A DNA stretch of 64,000 bases from Puccinia triticina. Taxonomy: Eukaryota; Basidiomycota; Pucciniomycetes; Pucciniales; Pucciniaceae. This document shows, in pieces, positions 32,653-45,183 of this stretch. The notes beneath the pieces are model-generated. The model was not told the origin of the DNA, did no database searches, and worked only from the letters and a program-made list of their open reading frames with translations. The DNA lies in assembly GCF_026914185.1 (NCBI RefSeq), contig NC_070558.1, positions 4,960,001-5,024,000 on the forward strand, given 5' to 3'. The translations under genes were made by a program, and so were the position numbers. Numbering within the stretch: the stretch's first letter is position 1; each line of letters opens with the position of its first letter.

Positions 32653-33206
32653 GTGTTGGCTGATCCCCGATGCAGCGACGGTCCCACGGCTGATAGTCTG
32701 ATTAATCCTACAGCACGGAAGGACACGAAGCGCATCAAGGCCGACTCGGCTCCAGCCTCAGAGGACGCATAACCCCAGCATCGACTGGAGGTAAGTGACT
32801 CCTCTGCAGAGCCTTATGATCAGATAGAGGAAGCTGACTCTGCAGCACGCTGTGAAACAGAACGTAGCGCGAGCAGCTCCCTATCCCAGTGCATCGTCTA
32901 ACCGGAAGGCGCTACTTTGCAGGCAGCCCAACGTGAGAACGATAGCGCCGTTAGATGAATAACTCTCAGCTGAAAGACAAGTGCTGACATTCATCGTTGT
33001 CATCACTTAGTGCTTTCAGGTCTTCATCTCCATCAAAACCTCAGCTGCAATCCAGCTGTCAAATCTCTTCTTTATACTTTTCATTCTATCTTCATCTCTC
33101 GAGTTGTATTGCGACTCGCTCCTAGGTACATCATCCTTTCAATAAGTGTACCTAGTTTATAGCCTCAGCTAATCAGAAATACATCCTAGTTGTCTGAGTT
33201 CTAACA
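32425..33206 (+). repeat. 3' LTR of the young Copia (782 bp)
   Basis: The pol frame continues 228 bases into this LTR, to 32652, so the last 75 residues of pol are LTR-encoded. A weak purine tract (GAAGCAAGGTGGGC) precedes it. Confidence 0.95.
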
Positions 33207-33568
33207 GATCTGCTGCAAAGCTCCGATGACTGGTTAAGGTTCAGAAGGAGCAACACCAATCGACGGCGATGGAGAAGATGTTGAGCGCGTATTGAATGAG
33301 GACGACTTCATTTCGCAATTTTTTGCTGAAGTCCTGCCCGAGGAAAACACAATGAATGTTCACCATCCTGTCATATCCAACTCCCAGAGACATGTTCTTC
33401 AACCTACTGAGCACCTCGACGAAGATAATCGTGAGTGAGAAAAAAAGTAGCACTACGTTTACTAGTTGAGATTTACGCCTGCCTTCTTTCTTGTGCGACT
33501 TGAATTCAGCCCAAGTGATCCATTCACCCTCAGAATCTTCCAGTCCCAGCCACAGCGATGAGGTTACG

Positions 33569-33790
33569 CCAAAAATACTCCTTTTTGGAAGAATTTTGGC
33601 GTGCACAAACCCTCCACGCCATTTTTTTTGGCGTACAGGCGTTGCACGCCACTTTTTTGGCGTGCATATAGTCAAAAGTTGGCGTGCACCATTTTACATG
33701 CAGTTTTTTTGGGGGCACAGTTGGCCACTGCGCCCCAATGGCATGATGAATAGTGCCTCCGCCACTATGAATAGTGCCAGGATGAATAGT
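33569..33790. repeat. Left arm of a TGGCGTGCA foldback repeat
   Basis: This stretch consists of GGCGTGCA and TGCACGCC motifs in both orientations (GCGTGCACAAACCCTCCACG, GCACGCCACTTTTTTGGCGT). It recurs inverted at 46052-46375. Where the arm starts, the exon of the 26074 gene ends. No clear target duplication was found, and the right arm extends about 110 bp further than the left. Confidence 0.75.
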
Positions 33791-34397
33791 TTTCATAGTG
33801 GCCGAGCTTGGCAGAGTCACTATTTATAGTGGTGGGGCTTGGCGGAGGCACTATTCATAGTGGTGGAGCTTGGCGGAGGCACTATTCATAGTGGTGGAGC
33901 TTGGCGGAGGCACTATTCATAGTGGTGGAGCTTGGCGGAGGCACTATTCATAGTGGTGGAGCTTGGCGGAGGCACTATTCATAGTGGTGGAGCTTGGCGG
34001 AGGCACTATTCATAGTGGTGGAGCTTGGCGGAGGCACTATTCATAGTGGTGGAGCTTGGCGGAGGCACTATTCATAGTGGTGGAGCTTGGCGGAGGCACT
34101 ATTCATAGTGGTGGAGCTTGGCGGAGGCACTATTCATAGTGGAGGAGCTTGGCAGAGGCACTATTCATAGTGGCAGAGCTTGGCAAAGGCAATATTCATA
34201 GTGGCGGAGCTTGGTGGAGGCACTATTCATAGTGGCGGAGCTTGGCGGAAGCACTATTCATTGGAGGAGCTTGGCAGAGGCACTATTCATATTGTGGAGC
34301 TTGGCGGAGGCACTTTTCATAGTGCAGAGCTTGGCGCGGGCACTATTCATAGCGCGGAGCTTGGCAGAGGCACTATGAATAGCGCGGAGCTTGGCGG
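33736..34397. repeat. 31-bp tandem array with CACTATTCATAGTG hairpin
   Basis: The unit is TGGTGGAGCTTGGCGGAGGC plus ACTATTCATAG. About ten near-perfect copies at 33825-34140 are bordered by degenerate ones. Each unit carries the inverted repeat CACTAT-TC-ATAGTG. The array resumes at 46000-46050 after the Gypsy element, which therefore inserted into it. Confidence 0.9.
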
Positions 34398-35198
34398 TGT
34401 GGTATACAAAATGGGAAAAATCAAAAGTTTTCTCTCACTAGTATATTTAACCCATAGAAGGCCTCAAGATACAACCAAACAGGCCCCTTAATCAGATTCT
34501 ACAGCCAAATTAACCCCTAGTCACCGCTGAAAGCGTAACTGGAGCTCCACTGCACTGGAAGTTAGACCCTCCGGAACACCTGTAGCACCCTGTCATTCCC
34601 CAATATACACATACATTTCCCTACTCCATGGTATCTCCACTGCATATATTAGTTTGCCTTTGTTTGCTATCTGCATTACATCATTCAGCACTGCCCCTGT
34701 AGTCTGTGCCATTGTTCTCCGCAGTCTAGAACTTTCACCTCTACTTTTGTTTGGTTTTGTTGCATCACATGCCATTGTTCCCTGCATCATGCATGCACTC
34801 CTTGCATAAATTGTACACAGCCCAAGCCAGCAAAAATCCCTCACTGGGGCTGCCCTGGAGCTAAAATCCCTCACATTTGTCTATATAAGGAGCTCTCTCC
34901 CCCCCCCCAATTTGGTTCCTCAGTTTATTACTGATCAGTGATTCACTCACCACCTTGTACTCTCAACACTTACAACTTACAACTATACTCATAACAACCC
35001 TTATATATCAATAACAACTCTTTATACGGTGTCTTGAACAAACTCATCTTGAGCATCCACTCCTATCACCTAATTAAAACTTGCCAAGCTGAGCTTGGTG
35101 AGTCTTGTAGCTGGTAGTATAGAAGGGCAGAGCTTGCAACTCCTTCATCCCCTTCTCCATTCAACAAAAGGGTTTCAAAACCACTTTTGAGTCTTACA
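34398..35198 (+). repeat. 5' LTR of the Gypsy element (801 bp)
   Basis: It contains CTATATAAGG at 34881-34890 as a likely TATA box, followed by a C-run and TTTGGTTCCTCAG, consistent with a transcription start in the LTR. It is near-identical to 45198-45999. Confidence 0.95.
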
Positions 35199-35792
35199 AG
35201 GGAGTCCCCAACGTGATAGGATAATTTTTTTTCGATCAACACCGTATTACCGATTTCAACGACTTGAACTAACGTCAAAGGAAAACGACTTCTAGCAGCA
35301 AAAGGATTGAATTCATCAACAAAATCTACAAACTCAACGGCATATTCAGTTATTCTGTTGGACAACCAGTCAAATAATAGACACCATCTTACGAAACGAA
35401 TTACGTACCTCTGAAAAGAAATGTTACAACCACTCTGAGACAAGGATCTTGAAGAAGCAGCATAACTTATTAAACCAGGAGACGGGCAGAACAACCTTAG
35501 GAATCTGGATAAGTTAGGGGTCTGTTGAAGAGAACTCTGGAACTACTCGAGGTGCAGCTTGATTTATTTTTGAGAAGACGGGAAAGAGACCCTACCTTCT
35601 GGATAAATTGGTGAACCGTTGAAAAGTACTTCCCATAGTGTTAAGTAAATTTTGATATTTAAAGAAAGAAATCCCCCAATTTGCCCTGGTAAAGAGACCA
35701 GAGACCAGATATTATTGTTTCTTTTTCAGAGCACAGTAAAAACAGTTATCAACAGATCGTGATATTACAAAACTAGGAATCAACAAGACAAC

Positions 35793-38700
35793 ATGAGTTT
35801 ACCGTTCAGTGCACCAGATTTGGAAAACGGATTTGCTCCTCCCTCGACCCCTTTTAGGAACAGACCTGCGGCTGGAACTTCAGCCTTGAATTGGAATACA
35901 GATACGACGAATCCACCTGCACCACCCAGAAAAGACAAAGGAAAGGGAATCGACCTTCAACTCAGAGACCAATATGAAGATGAATTGTCAGATTCAGACA
36001 AAACTCCTCAAAACAATATCTTACCGCAACGTAACAATACTCCACGTCAACCTATATCCGGATACGGAATCCACAACACGGAAAATATTCAAGAACCTAT
36101 GTATCAACCTCAATTTCAACAACGACAACAGCCGATTCCACCCCCACCGGTTCAACAACCACCTATTCAGCATCCACAAGCTTTTTATCCGCAGTACTAC
36201 CAACCACCAGCGGTCCAACAAGTCAAACCGGTCATTATTAAGGAACCTGGTCTCTTCTATGATGGCAACTAATTCATGAAGTTCTTAAAACGTTTCGAAA
36301 GAACGGCCAACGCCTTCCAAGCAACGGATTACGATAAGGCGCTTCAGATTGGACAATTTGTGCGGACGGAGGAACTCAAGAGCGAACTTGAGGAGATGGA
36401 CGGATACGACGACTGCTACTGGAAAAGATTACGAAAATAAATGGTCAAAACGTGGGGGGACTTAGATAACACTATTATGTACACCACGGACGACCTAATC
36501 AAATTGGCTAAACAACAAGTCAAGAGCGGGATTACAAACTATCAAGACTATAAATCTTACCTTGGAAAATTTACCTCAATCCTCAAGTATCTTGTCAAGA
36601 ATGATCATATTAGCAAGGAGGAGGACGCGGCCCTGTTATTCTTGAGTGCCTTTTCGAACGAAAGTCAAAGAAGCATTAAACGAACCCTAGTCAACAAAGG
36701 GCAACTCCCAAAAGCCAAGGACGGAAGCAACAAGGCACCCAAATGGGAAGACCTTGTAGCAGCGGCAGAAACTGAAATCCGCATTGACAAAGGCTATGTT
36801 AACTTCTCAAGCTTTTCCGAATCAAACCAAATAATGCAGAAGTCTCTGGACGCAAAGAAAGGTGATAGTCAACGATGAGATCGAATGGTTGCAGAAGCTC
36901 CCACTGCAAAGGTGGTAGACAACAAAATGGATGAAGTTATGCAAGAGCTTGCTACACTTAAACAACAACTAAAGAGTGTATTACCAGTCTTGTATAATCG
37001 ATCTGGACCTTCTGACAAACCTGAATTCGCTCGTGGAAACACTCGACCAGCAACACCGTTATACGAGAGCAAGACTTGCTTTTATTGCCTTCGGGATGGA
37101 CATCTGACCTACAAATGCCCAGATTTAGCCAAGGACGAAAGTCAGGGTTTAGTTGCTCGCAGGGGGAAGGACTATTACCTGCCAAACGGGCAACAGATAC
37201 CTTGGGTATCCTCCCGACCTATACGATCAGTAGTTGCAACAGCTTCGGCAGATCCCCAAATGCAAGATGCGATAAAGAATTTGGTGGAATCCAGACAAAC
37301 TGGAAACACCGCAGCAGGAAGTACTCCAGTAATGCAAAGCTCCGCATAGACCATTGACTGGCAACCACCACAAATTGGGGCTGAGAACTATTTGAAGACT
37401 CACGCAATTACTCAATCGGAAGCCCAGAAGGGTCGTCGTAACGTCAGGATTCAGGAACCAGACAAAGATGATATGGAAGTTGATCAGGAAGACGAGATAG
37501 CCGACCTCACTCAAAATGAAACTCCTAGAAGAGCGCCAGAGAAAGTTTGGAGTCGAGCCCACACTCCACCTGTTATCAAGAAGGATTCACCAGAAGACGC
37601 CCTGCTACAAGACTTACATCATGTGAAAATCCCAACAACATTTGCTCAACTCACCGCAATTTCACCGTCTTACACGGAGCAGGTCATTGCTAGACTACAG
37701 GGACGCCTCCAAGGCAAGAAAAACACAACTTACATGGCTGCGGAAACTACCAAGGTTGCCGCGGCAATGGCCAATTCTCCGCAAGAAGAAGATCCATCAG
37801 ACCCTTGTTACTATAGCTGCGCTTTAGGATACGTAACAGCCGAAATTGGCGGAGCTAAGGTTGACTTTATGGTTGATTCCAGATCCATGGTTAATGTCAT
37901 GCCTCAAACTGTAGCAGATGACTTGGACCTGGAAATAGTATCAGTTGACATACCTATGAAAGGAGTCAGCGGAGCTAGGTGTGATATAACCGGTGTAGCC
38001 GAAAACTGTCCAGTAGGAATTGGTCGATTTTCCGGACCAGCCCATCTTTTTGTTTCGCCAAAAGCACAGGACTGTATTCTAGGACGACCTTTTCTTTTTG
38101 ACTACAACTGCACTTTGGAGTACCACGAAACCGGTGAAACACTCTCTTTCCAAGGAACCAAAGGCAGGAGAATATCTGTACCTTTAGCTAGGATTGGTCA
38201 CGGAAGAGGCTGGGATAACAGGAAGGACCTTAGTGCCAATGTAATAAGGCCATTTACTGGATCGACTCCTAACCAGGCGAATAATGAAGAACATTGAATG
38301 TTTACAAAGAAATCTATTCAGCATTTTTTATGAACACCGGTGTTCACTTAGGGAATAACTCACTGAAGCTAGTCGAGCGGGTTATATCTCGAACGCCGGG
38401 TTTCCTAGGCTGGCTCAAAACATTTTTTCTTGACTTATTCAAAAAACTACCAAAACAAACTAAAAAATATTTCTTTAAATTGATGCTATTAAAAAAGAAC
38501 ATATTGATTATTTTCCTTCTACTATTAAAAATCTGTAAAACAAGTGCGACTCGACTTACCAATACGAAAACGATAAAACACAATACAAAATTTCAAACTT
38601 CCAAGATCTCTGGTCCAATTTCATCTATCAATACTGTACAATTATCTCCACCAACAAAGCCAATTAGCTACCAAGAGATGGGACGACTATTTGCAAAGGG

Positions 38701-41700
38701 CCTAGGATTAACTGTTCAAACCAAATTATGCCAGAGCTGGAAAGACGGAAGCCTATGGTGCATGACCAAGTACAAACCTGTTGCAAAGAAAATCCGGCCC
38801 ATCAACCAACCCATTCCTCAAATGCTAAATCCACCACTTCAACGACCACCACTCTCACGAGATCCGTACAAGACACCACTCACACCAAATCCACCAGAAT
38901 TCAAACCCACCGCCAGGATTACAGAGGATCACCTGAAGGTAGTCAACTTTGGACCAGAAGGATGGCTTTGGGAAGAAGAATTAAAGCTCTTCAAGCACTT
39001 AATTGTAATTCGGGAAAAGGCAATAGCATTCACCCCGGAGGAGAGAGGACTCTTGAAGCATTCCTATGGTCTACCGTATATTATACCAGTGGTGGATCAC
39101 CAACCTTGGCAGAAAAAACCAATCCCAATACCTGCGGCCATTAAAGATGAATACGTGGAGCAAGTACGGGAACGTTTACAAAACAAGCTTTATGAACAAT
39201 CAACATCCAGCTATTCCAGCCCAGTTTTCTGTGTCCTCAAGCATGACGGAAAGATAAGAATTGTTCATGACTTACAAGAAATGAACAAGGTCACCATCAA
39301 GGATGCTGGGCTGCCTCCTGCGACAGAAGAATTTGTGGAATCCTTTGCAGGGCGCGCCTGTTACGGACTAGGCAACATCATGGGCGGCTACGACAAACGA
39401 GAATTGGCCCCAGAGTCAAGACCCTTAACCACCTTTGATACCCCACTAGGAAGATTCCAACTTACAAGGCTTCCCCAAGGAGCAACAAATTCTGTGGCGG
39501 TTTACCAAGCTCAAATGATGTGGATCCTCCAGGACGAGATACCGGAACACGTAGGCGTATTTATTGACGATGGCGGTATAAAAGGACCTGTTTCAACATA
39601 CAATGACAAGGCACTAGAAGAAAATCCGGGAATTCAGCGGTTTATTTGGGAATACACTCAAACTCTTGAAAGAGTTTTATTTCGGATTGAAGAAGCAGGA
39701 CTTACCATCTCAGGAAAGAAGTTTGCGTGTTGTGTACCTGCTTTGGACATTGTTGGACACGTGGTCTGCAGAGAAGGAAGGCGTGTTTCATCCCAGAAGA
39801 AAAACAAAATCTCAACCTGGCCTACTCCAAATAATGTCACAGAACTCCGAGGCTTCATGGGAATAGTAACCTATGTCAGAATTTTTATTAAAAATCTGTC
39901 AGAGATTGCTGCACCTCTCAGGAAACTCACGCGAAAAGATGTCGAATGGGCCTGGGACAAGGACTGTGATCAAGCTTTCAACAGTCTCAAAAAGATCATT
40001 GGAGAAGACATCACCTTGAAAAGCCTTGACTATTCTGAAGACGCCGGACTTATTATCTTAGCCGTGGATTCCAGCTTCATTGCGGCAGGAGGAGTACTTT
40101 CTCAGCAAGAAATGGAGACAGGACTTATTCGACCAGTGCTTTACGAGTCAGTTGTCTTCTCACCGGTGGAATCAAAATATTCCCAGCCAAAGTTAGAGCT
40201 CTGTGGCGTAGCCAGGATCCTCAAGAAATTACAGACACTTCTTTGGGGTCAACACTTTGAGTTACAAGTGGATGCTCAATCCCTAATCCAAACAATCAAC
40301 TCTCCTTCGCTTCCCAATGCACCTATGACCAGATGGGTGGCTTTCATTCAGCTATTCTCATTTGATATGGTACATAAGCCAGGAAAGACATTTACTTTAC
40401 CTGATGCCTTGTCAAGACGGCCAATAAGCGATGACGAGGACGAGTTTTATAACGATTCAGACGACTTTGATGAAGAGAAACCACTGATTAAAGTCTGCTC
40501 CCAATTTAGAACATTCTCAATGTCCACAAGTATTCTGGAATGGGAATCACCTGGATTTTGGAAAGATCTCAAGGACTAGTTACAAACCCTGCGTAAACCA
40601 CAAGGATTGGATCCTGAAGAATTTCAGAAACTCAAACAAAAATCAGCAAATTATTTCATTCAGGATGGACGACTGATGCGCCGGCACTCTCCAATGGCGC
40701 AACTAGTAATCTCTAACATCTCGTACCAAAGTAAACTCTTACGGAAGGTTCACAAGGAACTCGGTCATCGAGGACTTGAAGAAACATACCAACGCCTAGT
40801 CTGCCGATTTTGGTGGCCAAGTCTGAAGAAAAAGGTTCGCTTATGGGTACAAAGCTGTGAACCATGTCAAAAAAGGGACCCACTAGTACCTAGGGAAATT
40901 CAAAACCCAACAGGCGAAAACACTTTATTTGGACGAGTAGCGTTGGACGTCTGTCACATCAAGGCTGGGAGATATAAATATTTACTTGTGGCTCAAGATG
41001 ACTTATCAGGATGGGTAGAGGCAGCTCCTTTGGTCAAACTCACAGCGGCAACAATTGGAAAATTTCTCTTGGAAGAATGGGTTTATTGGTACGGGGTAAT
41101 CAAGACGGTTACGGCAGACAATGGACCCGAATTCAAAAATGAATTTATCAAAGCTGTGGAAAAGATTGGTGCAACTTTCAAACCACCTACACCTTATTAC
41201 CCAGAGGCCAACGGCATGATAGAGAGAGGACACAGGCCAATTAAAGACACATTAATCAAGATGTGCGGTGAGTCTGGAGGAAAATGGAGAGAATATCTAC
41301 CTCTAGTGCTTTTTTCAGACAGGATTTCGACAAAACGTACAACAGGTTACTCACCATTTGAACTGGTTTTTGGACAAAAGGCGGTGCTACCTGTGGATCT
41401 AGAAATGGACACCCATCTAGGAATTGATTGGATGGAAATCAAAACTACAGAACAGCTCTTAGAAGCGCAAACAAAGCAATTGGAAAGGAGGGATGAAATT
41501 CTGGAAATAGCTCATGGGAAACTAATGAAAGCTGGAGAATCTTCTGTTTGGTACTGGGACCAAAAAATGGCGGCAAGACTCCGAAACGCTCTTGAACCTG
41601 GCGAACTAGTTTTAATTTACAATAAAAGCTTGGAGGACCAATGGGGAAAGCTTTTTCTTAATTGATGGAATGGTCCTTTTAGAATCACTAAACAATTACC

Positions 41701-41959
41701 AAAGGGGTCTTATATCTTGGAGGAATTGGATGGGGTGGAACTTAAAAGGGCTTACGCAGCTTCTCATATCAAACGCTTTTACCCACGTGGACGTAAACTT
41801 GAAGAGATTCAACAAGATGAGGATCCAGATCAACCTGATTCTTCAGAAGAGGAGGACGGCAAAGGTGAAAACTCGCATGAAGATTCTGATGATGAGCTAG
41901 ACAACAATCTGAATTCAAGCCCATCTCCAAGTTGGGGGAGAAAACAACAATCTATTTGA
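35793..41959 (+). pseudogene. Gypsy gag-pro and pol reading frames, with six in-frame stops
   Basis: Gag opens at 35793 and has a Gln/Pro-rich middle and a CCHC knuckle (CFYCLRDGHLTYKC, near 37075). Protease near 37866 reads MVDSRSMVN, where the active-site Gly of DSG is Arg. The gag-pro frame closes at 38297 as pol opens in the -1 frame. Pol holds a hydrophobic stretch (38467-38545), then reverse transcriptase (TTFDTPLGRFQLTRLPQGAT, VFIDDGG; the usual Asp before IMGGYD is Asn), RNase H (LAVDSSFIAAGGVLSQQ) and integrase (HKELGHRG...CEPCQKRD, ALDVCHI, TADNGPEF, YYPEANGMIERGH). Stops in gag-pro: 36270, 36438, 36876 and 37347; in pol: 40577 and 41663. Each could be a C-to-T change of CAA, CAG or CGA. 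Confidence 0.93.
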
Positions 41960-41998
41960 GAACATTTGGGCATTCTCCACGGCAAAAGTATTATGTTT

Positions 41999-42251
41999 AC
42001 ATTCAAAAAAAAAAAAAAAAAAAAAAAATATAAAAAAAAAAAAACCCCTCTTTGGATTATCCTTGAACAACACATTTTCTTTATTTTGAAGTCATAGAGA
42101 ACACTAAAACTCACTTCTCACACAAGGTTGAGGTCAACCTGTTTAAGTTGGGGGAGGGGTGTTCGTCATAGGCGACTAAAAGAAAAAGCAAAACAAAAAT
42201 AATTAGTATAAAAATAATAAAAATAGAAGAAAGACAGAAACTCACTTTTGG
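41999..42251. other. 3' untranslated segment with A-run and internal polypurine tract
   Basis: Two A homopolymers (about 24 and 13) lie at 42007-42043. At 42148-42161 the sequence AAGTTGGGGGAGGGG is followed by TGTTCGTC, matching the layout of a polypurine tract before an LTR, although no LTR follows. Compare AAGTTGGGGGAGGA at 45184-45197, the real tract. Confidence 0.6.
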
Positions 42252-43634
42252 TCAATTGGCTTGACGAACAAGATGGTCAGTGGTCAGATATTGATGGGCC
42301 CAGGCCTGAAAAAGGTCAATGCTTTCCACGTGGTCGAATCCATTTGGAGAAGGGTTGCAGTTAGAAAATGCAACAAAGTCCTCAACCATTCCGACATAGA
42401 AATGGAAAAGGACAGCTGGTTCAACAGTGGCGGGAGTCGTTGGGACAATACCGTGTTGGCGAGTAAAAAGCGCTTTGATTTGGTGAGGGCGAAGGAAGGG
42501 AAATTCGGTTATACCATAATCACCACGAACAGACGGCGAAGGGATGCGCAGAAAGCTCTCTTTAGGACCATTATTGTGATTGGAAAGTTCATCGACCTCA
42601 GGATTGGGCTGGATAGGATTGTTCTCTGGGGCAGTCTGCTCATCCACCTCCATAGGCAGTTGGGACTCGGGTTGCAATGGGCGGCCACGAGGACGAGTTG
42701 TCCAGGCGGGTAATGGCATCCAGGAGTCATCAAGAGCAACCCAGTTGGATGATACGGCCTAAATACACATGTGCAAATTCAACCAAGCATCAGTACAGCT
42801 CTTCGCTGAGAAAAGAATCAGAAGAGTAACTTACCGGCACTGGGGAACTTTCCGGGGCTCTCGGATGAAAAACCGGAGAGTCGGGGTTAGGCAAGTGATC
42901 TGGGGTTCGGGGGCAGTAGATGGGCGACCCAGCAATAGGATCAATACCCTCAGACGGGCCAGAAGTCGGATAAGGAGTTGGAGTTCTGAATCAAGGGTGA
43001 AGCCCAACCAAACTCGGAGGAATCGCTGGGGCTGCAACCTCAGCTGCAGAAGACGTCGAGCCAAGCAGAGTTTGGTCGATCGGCGGGGCCAGTTCACTGT
43101 TATTAGAACCCAAGAACTATACAAGACAAGGTGAGCTGGCAGGATGGCAAAGAAGACAAGGAAAGACCTTACCGTCTCTAAAGTTTGGATCGTTGCATCA
43201 CCAACGATGAATGGTCGAAGAGCCACCGGGGACTCAAGGCAGATGTCAGACATCATCAGCGAGTTTGAGAGATATTCACGCTGGTCCTGGGTCCAGTTCA
43301 AGTGATCACATGACGAATGGGTTGGCGGCTCAGCAGGCGCATCATTACGAGGCGTCTAGGAAATACAACGATCAGTTTCCTTTAAATGATAAACATCCGC
43401 AATACAGAAAACAAAACATACCTCGGGGAAAGGCTGCCCAAGAGGGTGGTGGTTTAAGAGGTTTCGATCAAAACCCATCACATCAAGGACCGAGGAATTG
43501 GTCTATAAAGCAGCAAGACCATTAGGAGGTATTGAATCTGGGCTACAGAGAAAGGAACGTACCTGTTTTGCAACAGAACTCACACGAGGGCGTAAATGAT
43601 AGGGATGCGAAGGTTGGCTAGAGGAGGAAGTCAT
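42252..43634 (-). pseudogene. Spliced antisense gene inside the Gypsy element, unknown function
   Basis: Five minus-strand exons join in phase 0: 43634-43563, 43502-43422, 43355-43173, 43116-42835 and 42758-42252. All four introns (60-76 nt) have GTANGN donors and TAG acceptors. The product is about 374 residues and starts MTSSSSQPSHPYHLRPRVSS. It includes LNWTQDQREYLSNSLMMSDI and a C-terminal part FLRPHQIKALFTRQHGIV. A single in-frame TGA (42993-42991, in LHP-stop-FRTP) could be a CGA-to-TGA change. I recognise no domain. It lies between pol and the 3' LTR, opposite to the element, with its own TATA-like motif. It may be a captured host gene or an antisense frame characteristic of this element lineage. 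Confidence 0.6.
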
Positions 43635-43731
43635 AACAGGGTCGATGGGGATTGAAGGAACTAATGCAAAAGGGTGGCTGGACGCTGAGGAGATGATGGG
43701 GAGGAAACCTGAATCGATGGAGAGAAGGCTT

Positions 43732-43739
43732 GTTTTATA
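43732..43739 (-). promoter_or_regulatory. TATA-like motif of the antisense gene
   Basis: On the minus strand GGGTATAAAACAAG lies about 98 bases before the ATG at 43634, followed by a pyrimidine-rich leader. The spacing suits a fungal core promoter. Confidence 0.45.
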
Positions 43740-45183
43740 CCCTTCAGAGAAGCTATCAGCTTTGCCCGTATGGCCGGACATCACCAGGAATCAGGATGTG
43801 AGTAGACGACTTACCTGGCTGCCCGGCGACAACAAAGGCTTGAGGGCCCTGCCTCATTATTCGGACCCTTTGATCACGGCTCGGCGGGCTATGGCCGAGG
43901 TAATATAGCCAAACGCACCCGCCATGAAGCCGCGCATGACCCGGACGGCCCAACCTGAGCATGACGAACTGAGTAAAGGATGAAAGGGCTTCAGCTGGAA
44001 GACAATGCAGCTGAAACAATATAAAACTTAATATAAACAAACAACATTACATACCTTATGGGCTCAGCTTTGGCTGTTCAGAAGAACGAAGCGGGGATCG
44101 AATTCCTGCAGCTCAAGGCCGCAGAAGCAAACTTGAGTTCAATCCTGAAGGCTGGTGATGGCGGCTCGAGGCGGCGAAGTCGGTGGATTGGCTCTTAGGC
44201 ACTGCGGGCGCCTCAAAGGAATCCACCCCCTGGAGATGGTAGAGGTGGTCCGTTAAGTCGTCTATGTAGTTAGGATCGAGGTGTTGGTCGAGGTCGTTTG
44301 GATCGAGAAGTCAGCGGAAGGTTGCAAGGTTTGGTCTCCTGCAGCTCAAGGCCGCAGCAGCCAGCTCGAATTCGATCCTGTGGCTAGCGGTGGTGGAGGC
44401 GAAGAAGAAGCGTGGTCAATGAAGCTTTGAGTATTCTCTCTGAATCTGGGAACCCCACTGCGAAGAGGGTTGCAACAGACCCTGAGAGAATACTCTCAGC
44501 TATGTGTTGGAAGGATCACCTACTATGTACACATTGGTTATGGTCCGAGCCAAACACGATTGGCCGGCATCGCAGACAGGGGGATCAGAGAGACTGGTTG
44601 GGTAGCGCGCGCCCCCAATCAATACTCGAAACCAGGAGGTACAGGCATGTCACACGCACAAGCGCAGCGCAGCGCTCAGCGCGAGAAAACTTCTGACCCC
44701 AAACTCGGACAAGTCACACGGGTATTGGAACCCCGATCACTACTTGGCAACAGAACGGGCGGTCCCAATCAACGCAGAGCACCTGGGCCCAGGGCCCGTT
44801 TCCTTGGATCATGAGGAACAGAGTACGGGTCCCCGATCAATACTCGTTGACCCAGGCTCGCGGCTTCAAGCGCGCGCACTCTGGAGTTCTAGCGCGGCGA
44901 CTACAGCGGCAACGCGAAGTCACATGCTGCGGAACTGCGCAGCTGCGCAGCTGCGGACTGCGTGCAGCTCCTCGACTCCCAGAGATGAAAAATTTTCTGG
45001 CTCACAAATCAATTCAAAAATCATGAAATCCAATTTTTGCGCAAAACTTCACTCCATGATACCCCAGCAATGAAACAGCCAATATTGAAGAATTCTGGAA
45101 TGACAGCTGTGCAACTCAACTTTCAAGCTTTCAAACTCAAAATGCGGCACTTTTTCACGGCAAATTGTCTGGGGACAGACAAT
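43740..45183. other. Upstream region of the antisense gene, no further gene seen
   Basis: It contains two related blocks sharing CTGCAGCTCAAGGCCGCAG (near 44106 and 44340) and an inverted pair GAGTATTCTCTCTG / GAGAGAATACTC (44427 and 44485). The motif CAATCAATACTCG or GATCAATACTCG occurs twice (44616, 44837). Plus-strand frames here overlap one another and look non-coding. Confidence 0.4.

Larger units (their letters stand above)
27376..33206 (+). mobile_element. Young, nearly intact Copia LTR retrotransposon
   Basis: The 782-bp LTRs at 27376-28157 and 32425-33206 appear identical apart from one base near the 3' end (GTTATAACA versus GTTCTAACA). They have TGTGAAG...TAACA ends. The flanks CATCT and GATCT agree at 4 of 5 positions, compatible with a target duplication that has mutated once. 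The internal region encodes one gag-pol frame with a single TGA. It lies in an intron of the 26074 gene, in the same orientation. LTR identity implies a recent insertion. Confidence 0.95.
26074..33568 (+). pseudogene. Multi-exon gene of unknown function carrying a Copia in an intron, 3' end displaced
   Basis: Exons 26074-26728, 26819-27079 and 27156-27314 join in phase (all phase-1 introns, GTGAGT or GTAAGT donors). A fourth exon (about 33239-33430) and a fifth starting at 33510 lie beyond the Copia and again give phase-1 joins. The product is Ser/Pro/His-rich with no domain I recognise. An AAKRQKV motif near the start could be a nuclear signal. It has internal repeats (TPCFAGANGAHRPTLPSGSD and TSYFAGADEF...LTLPSRSE). 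Exons 2 and 3 end with similar MQSHC and MPAHC residues, hinting at exon duplication. The acceptor of exon 4 is uncertain. Exon 5 runs into a foldback repeat at 33569, so the 3' end is lost or lies beyond 46.4 kb. Confidence 0.5.
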
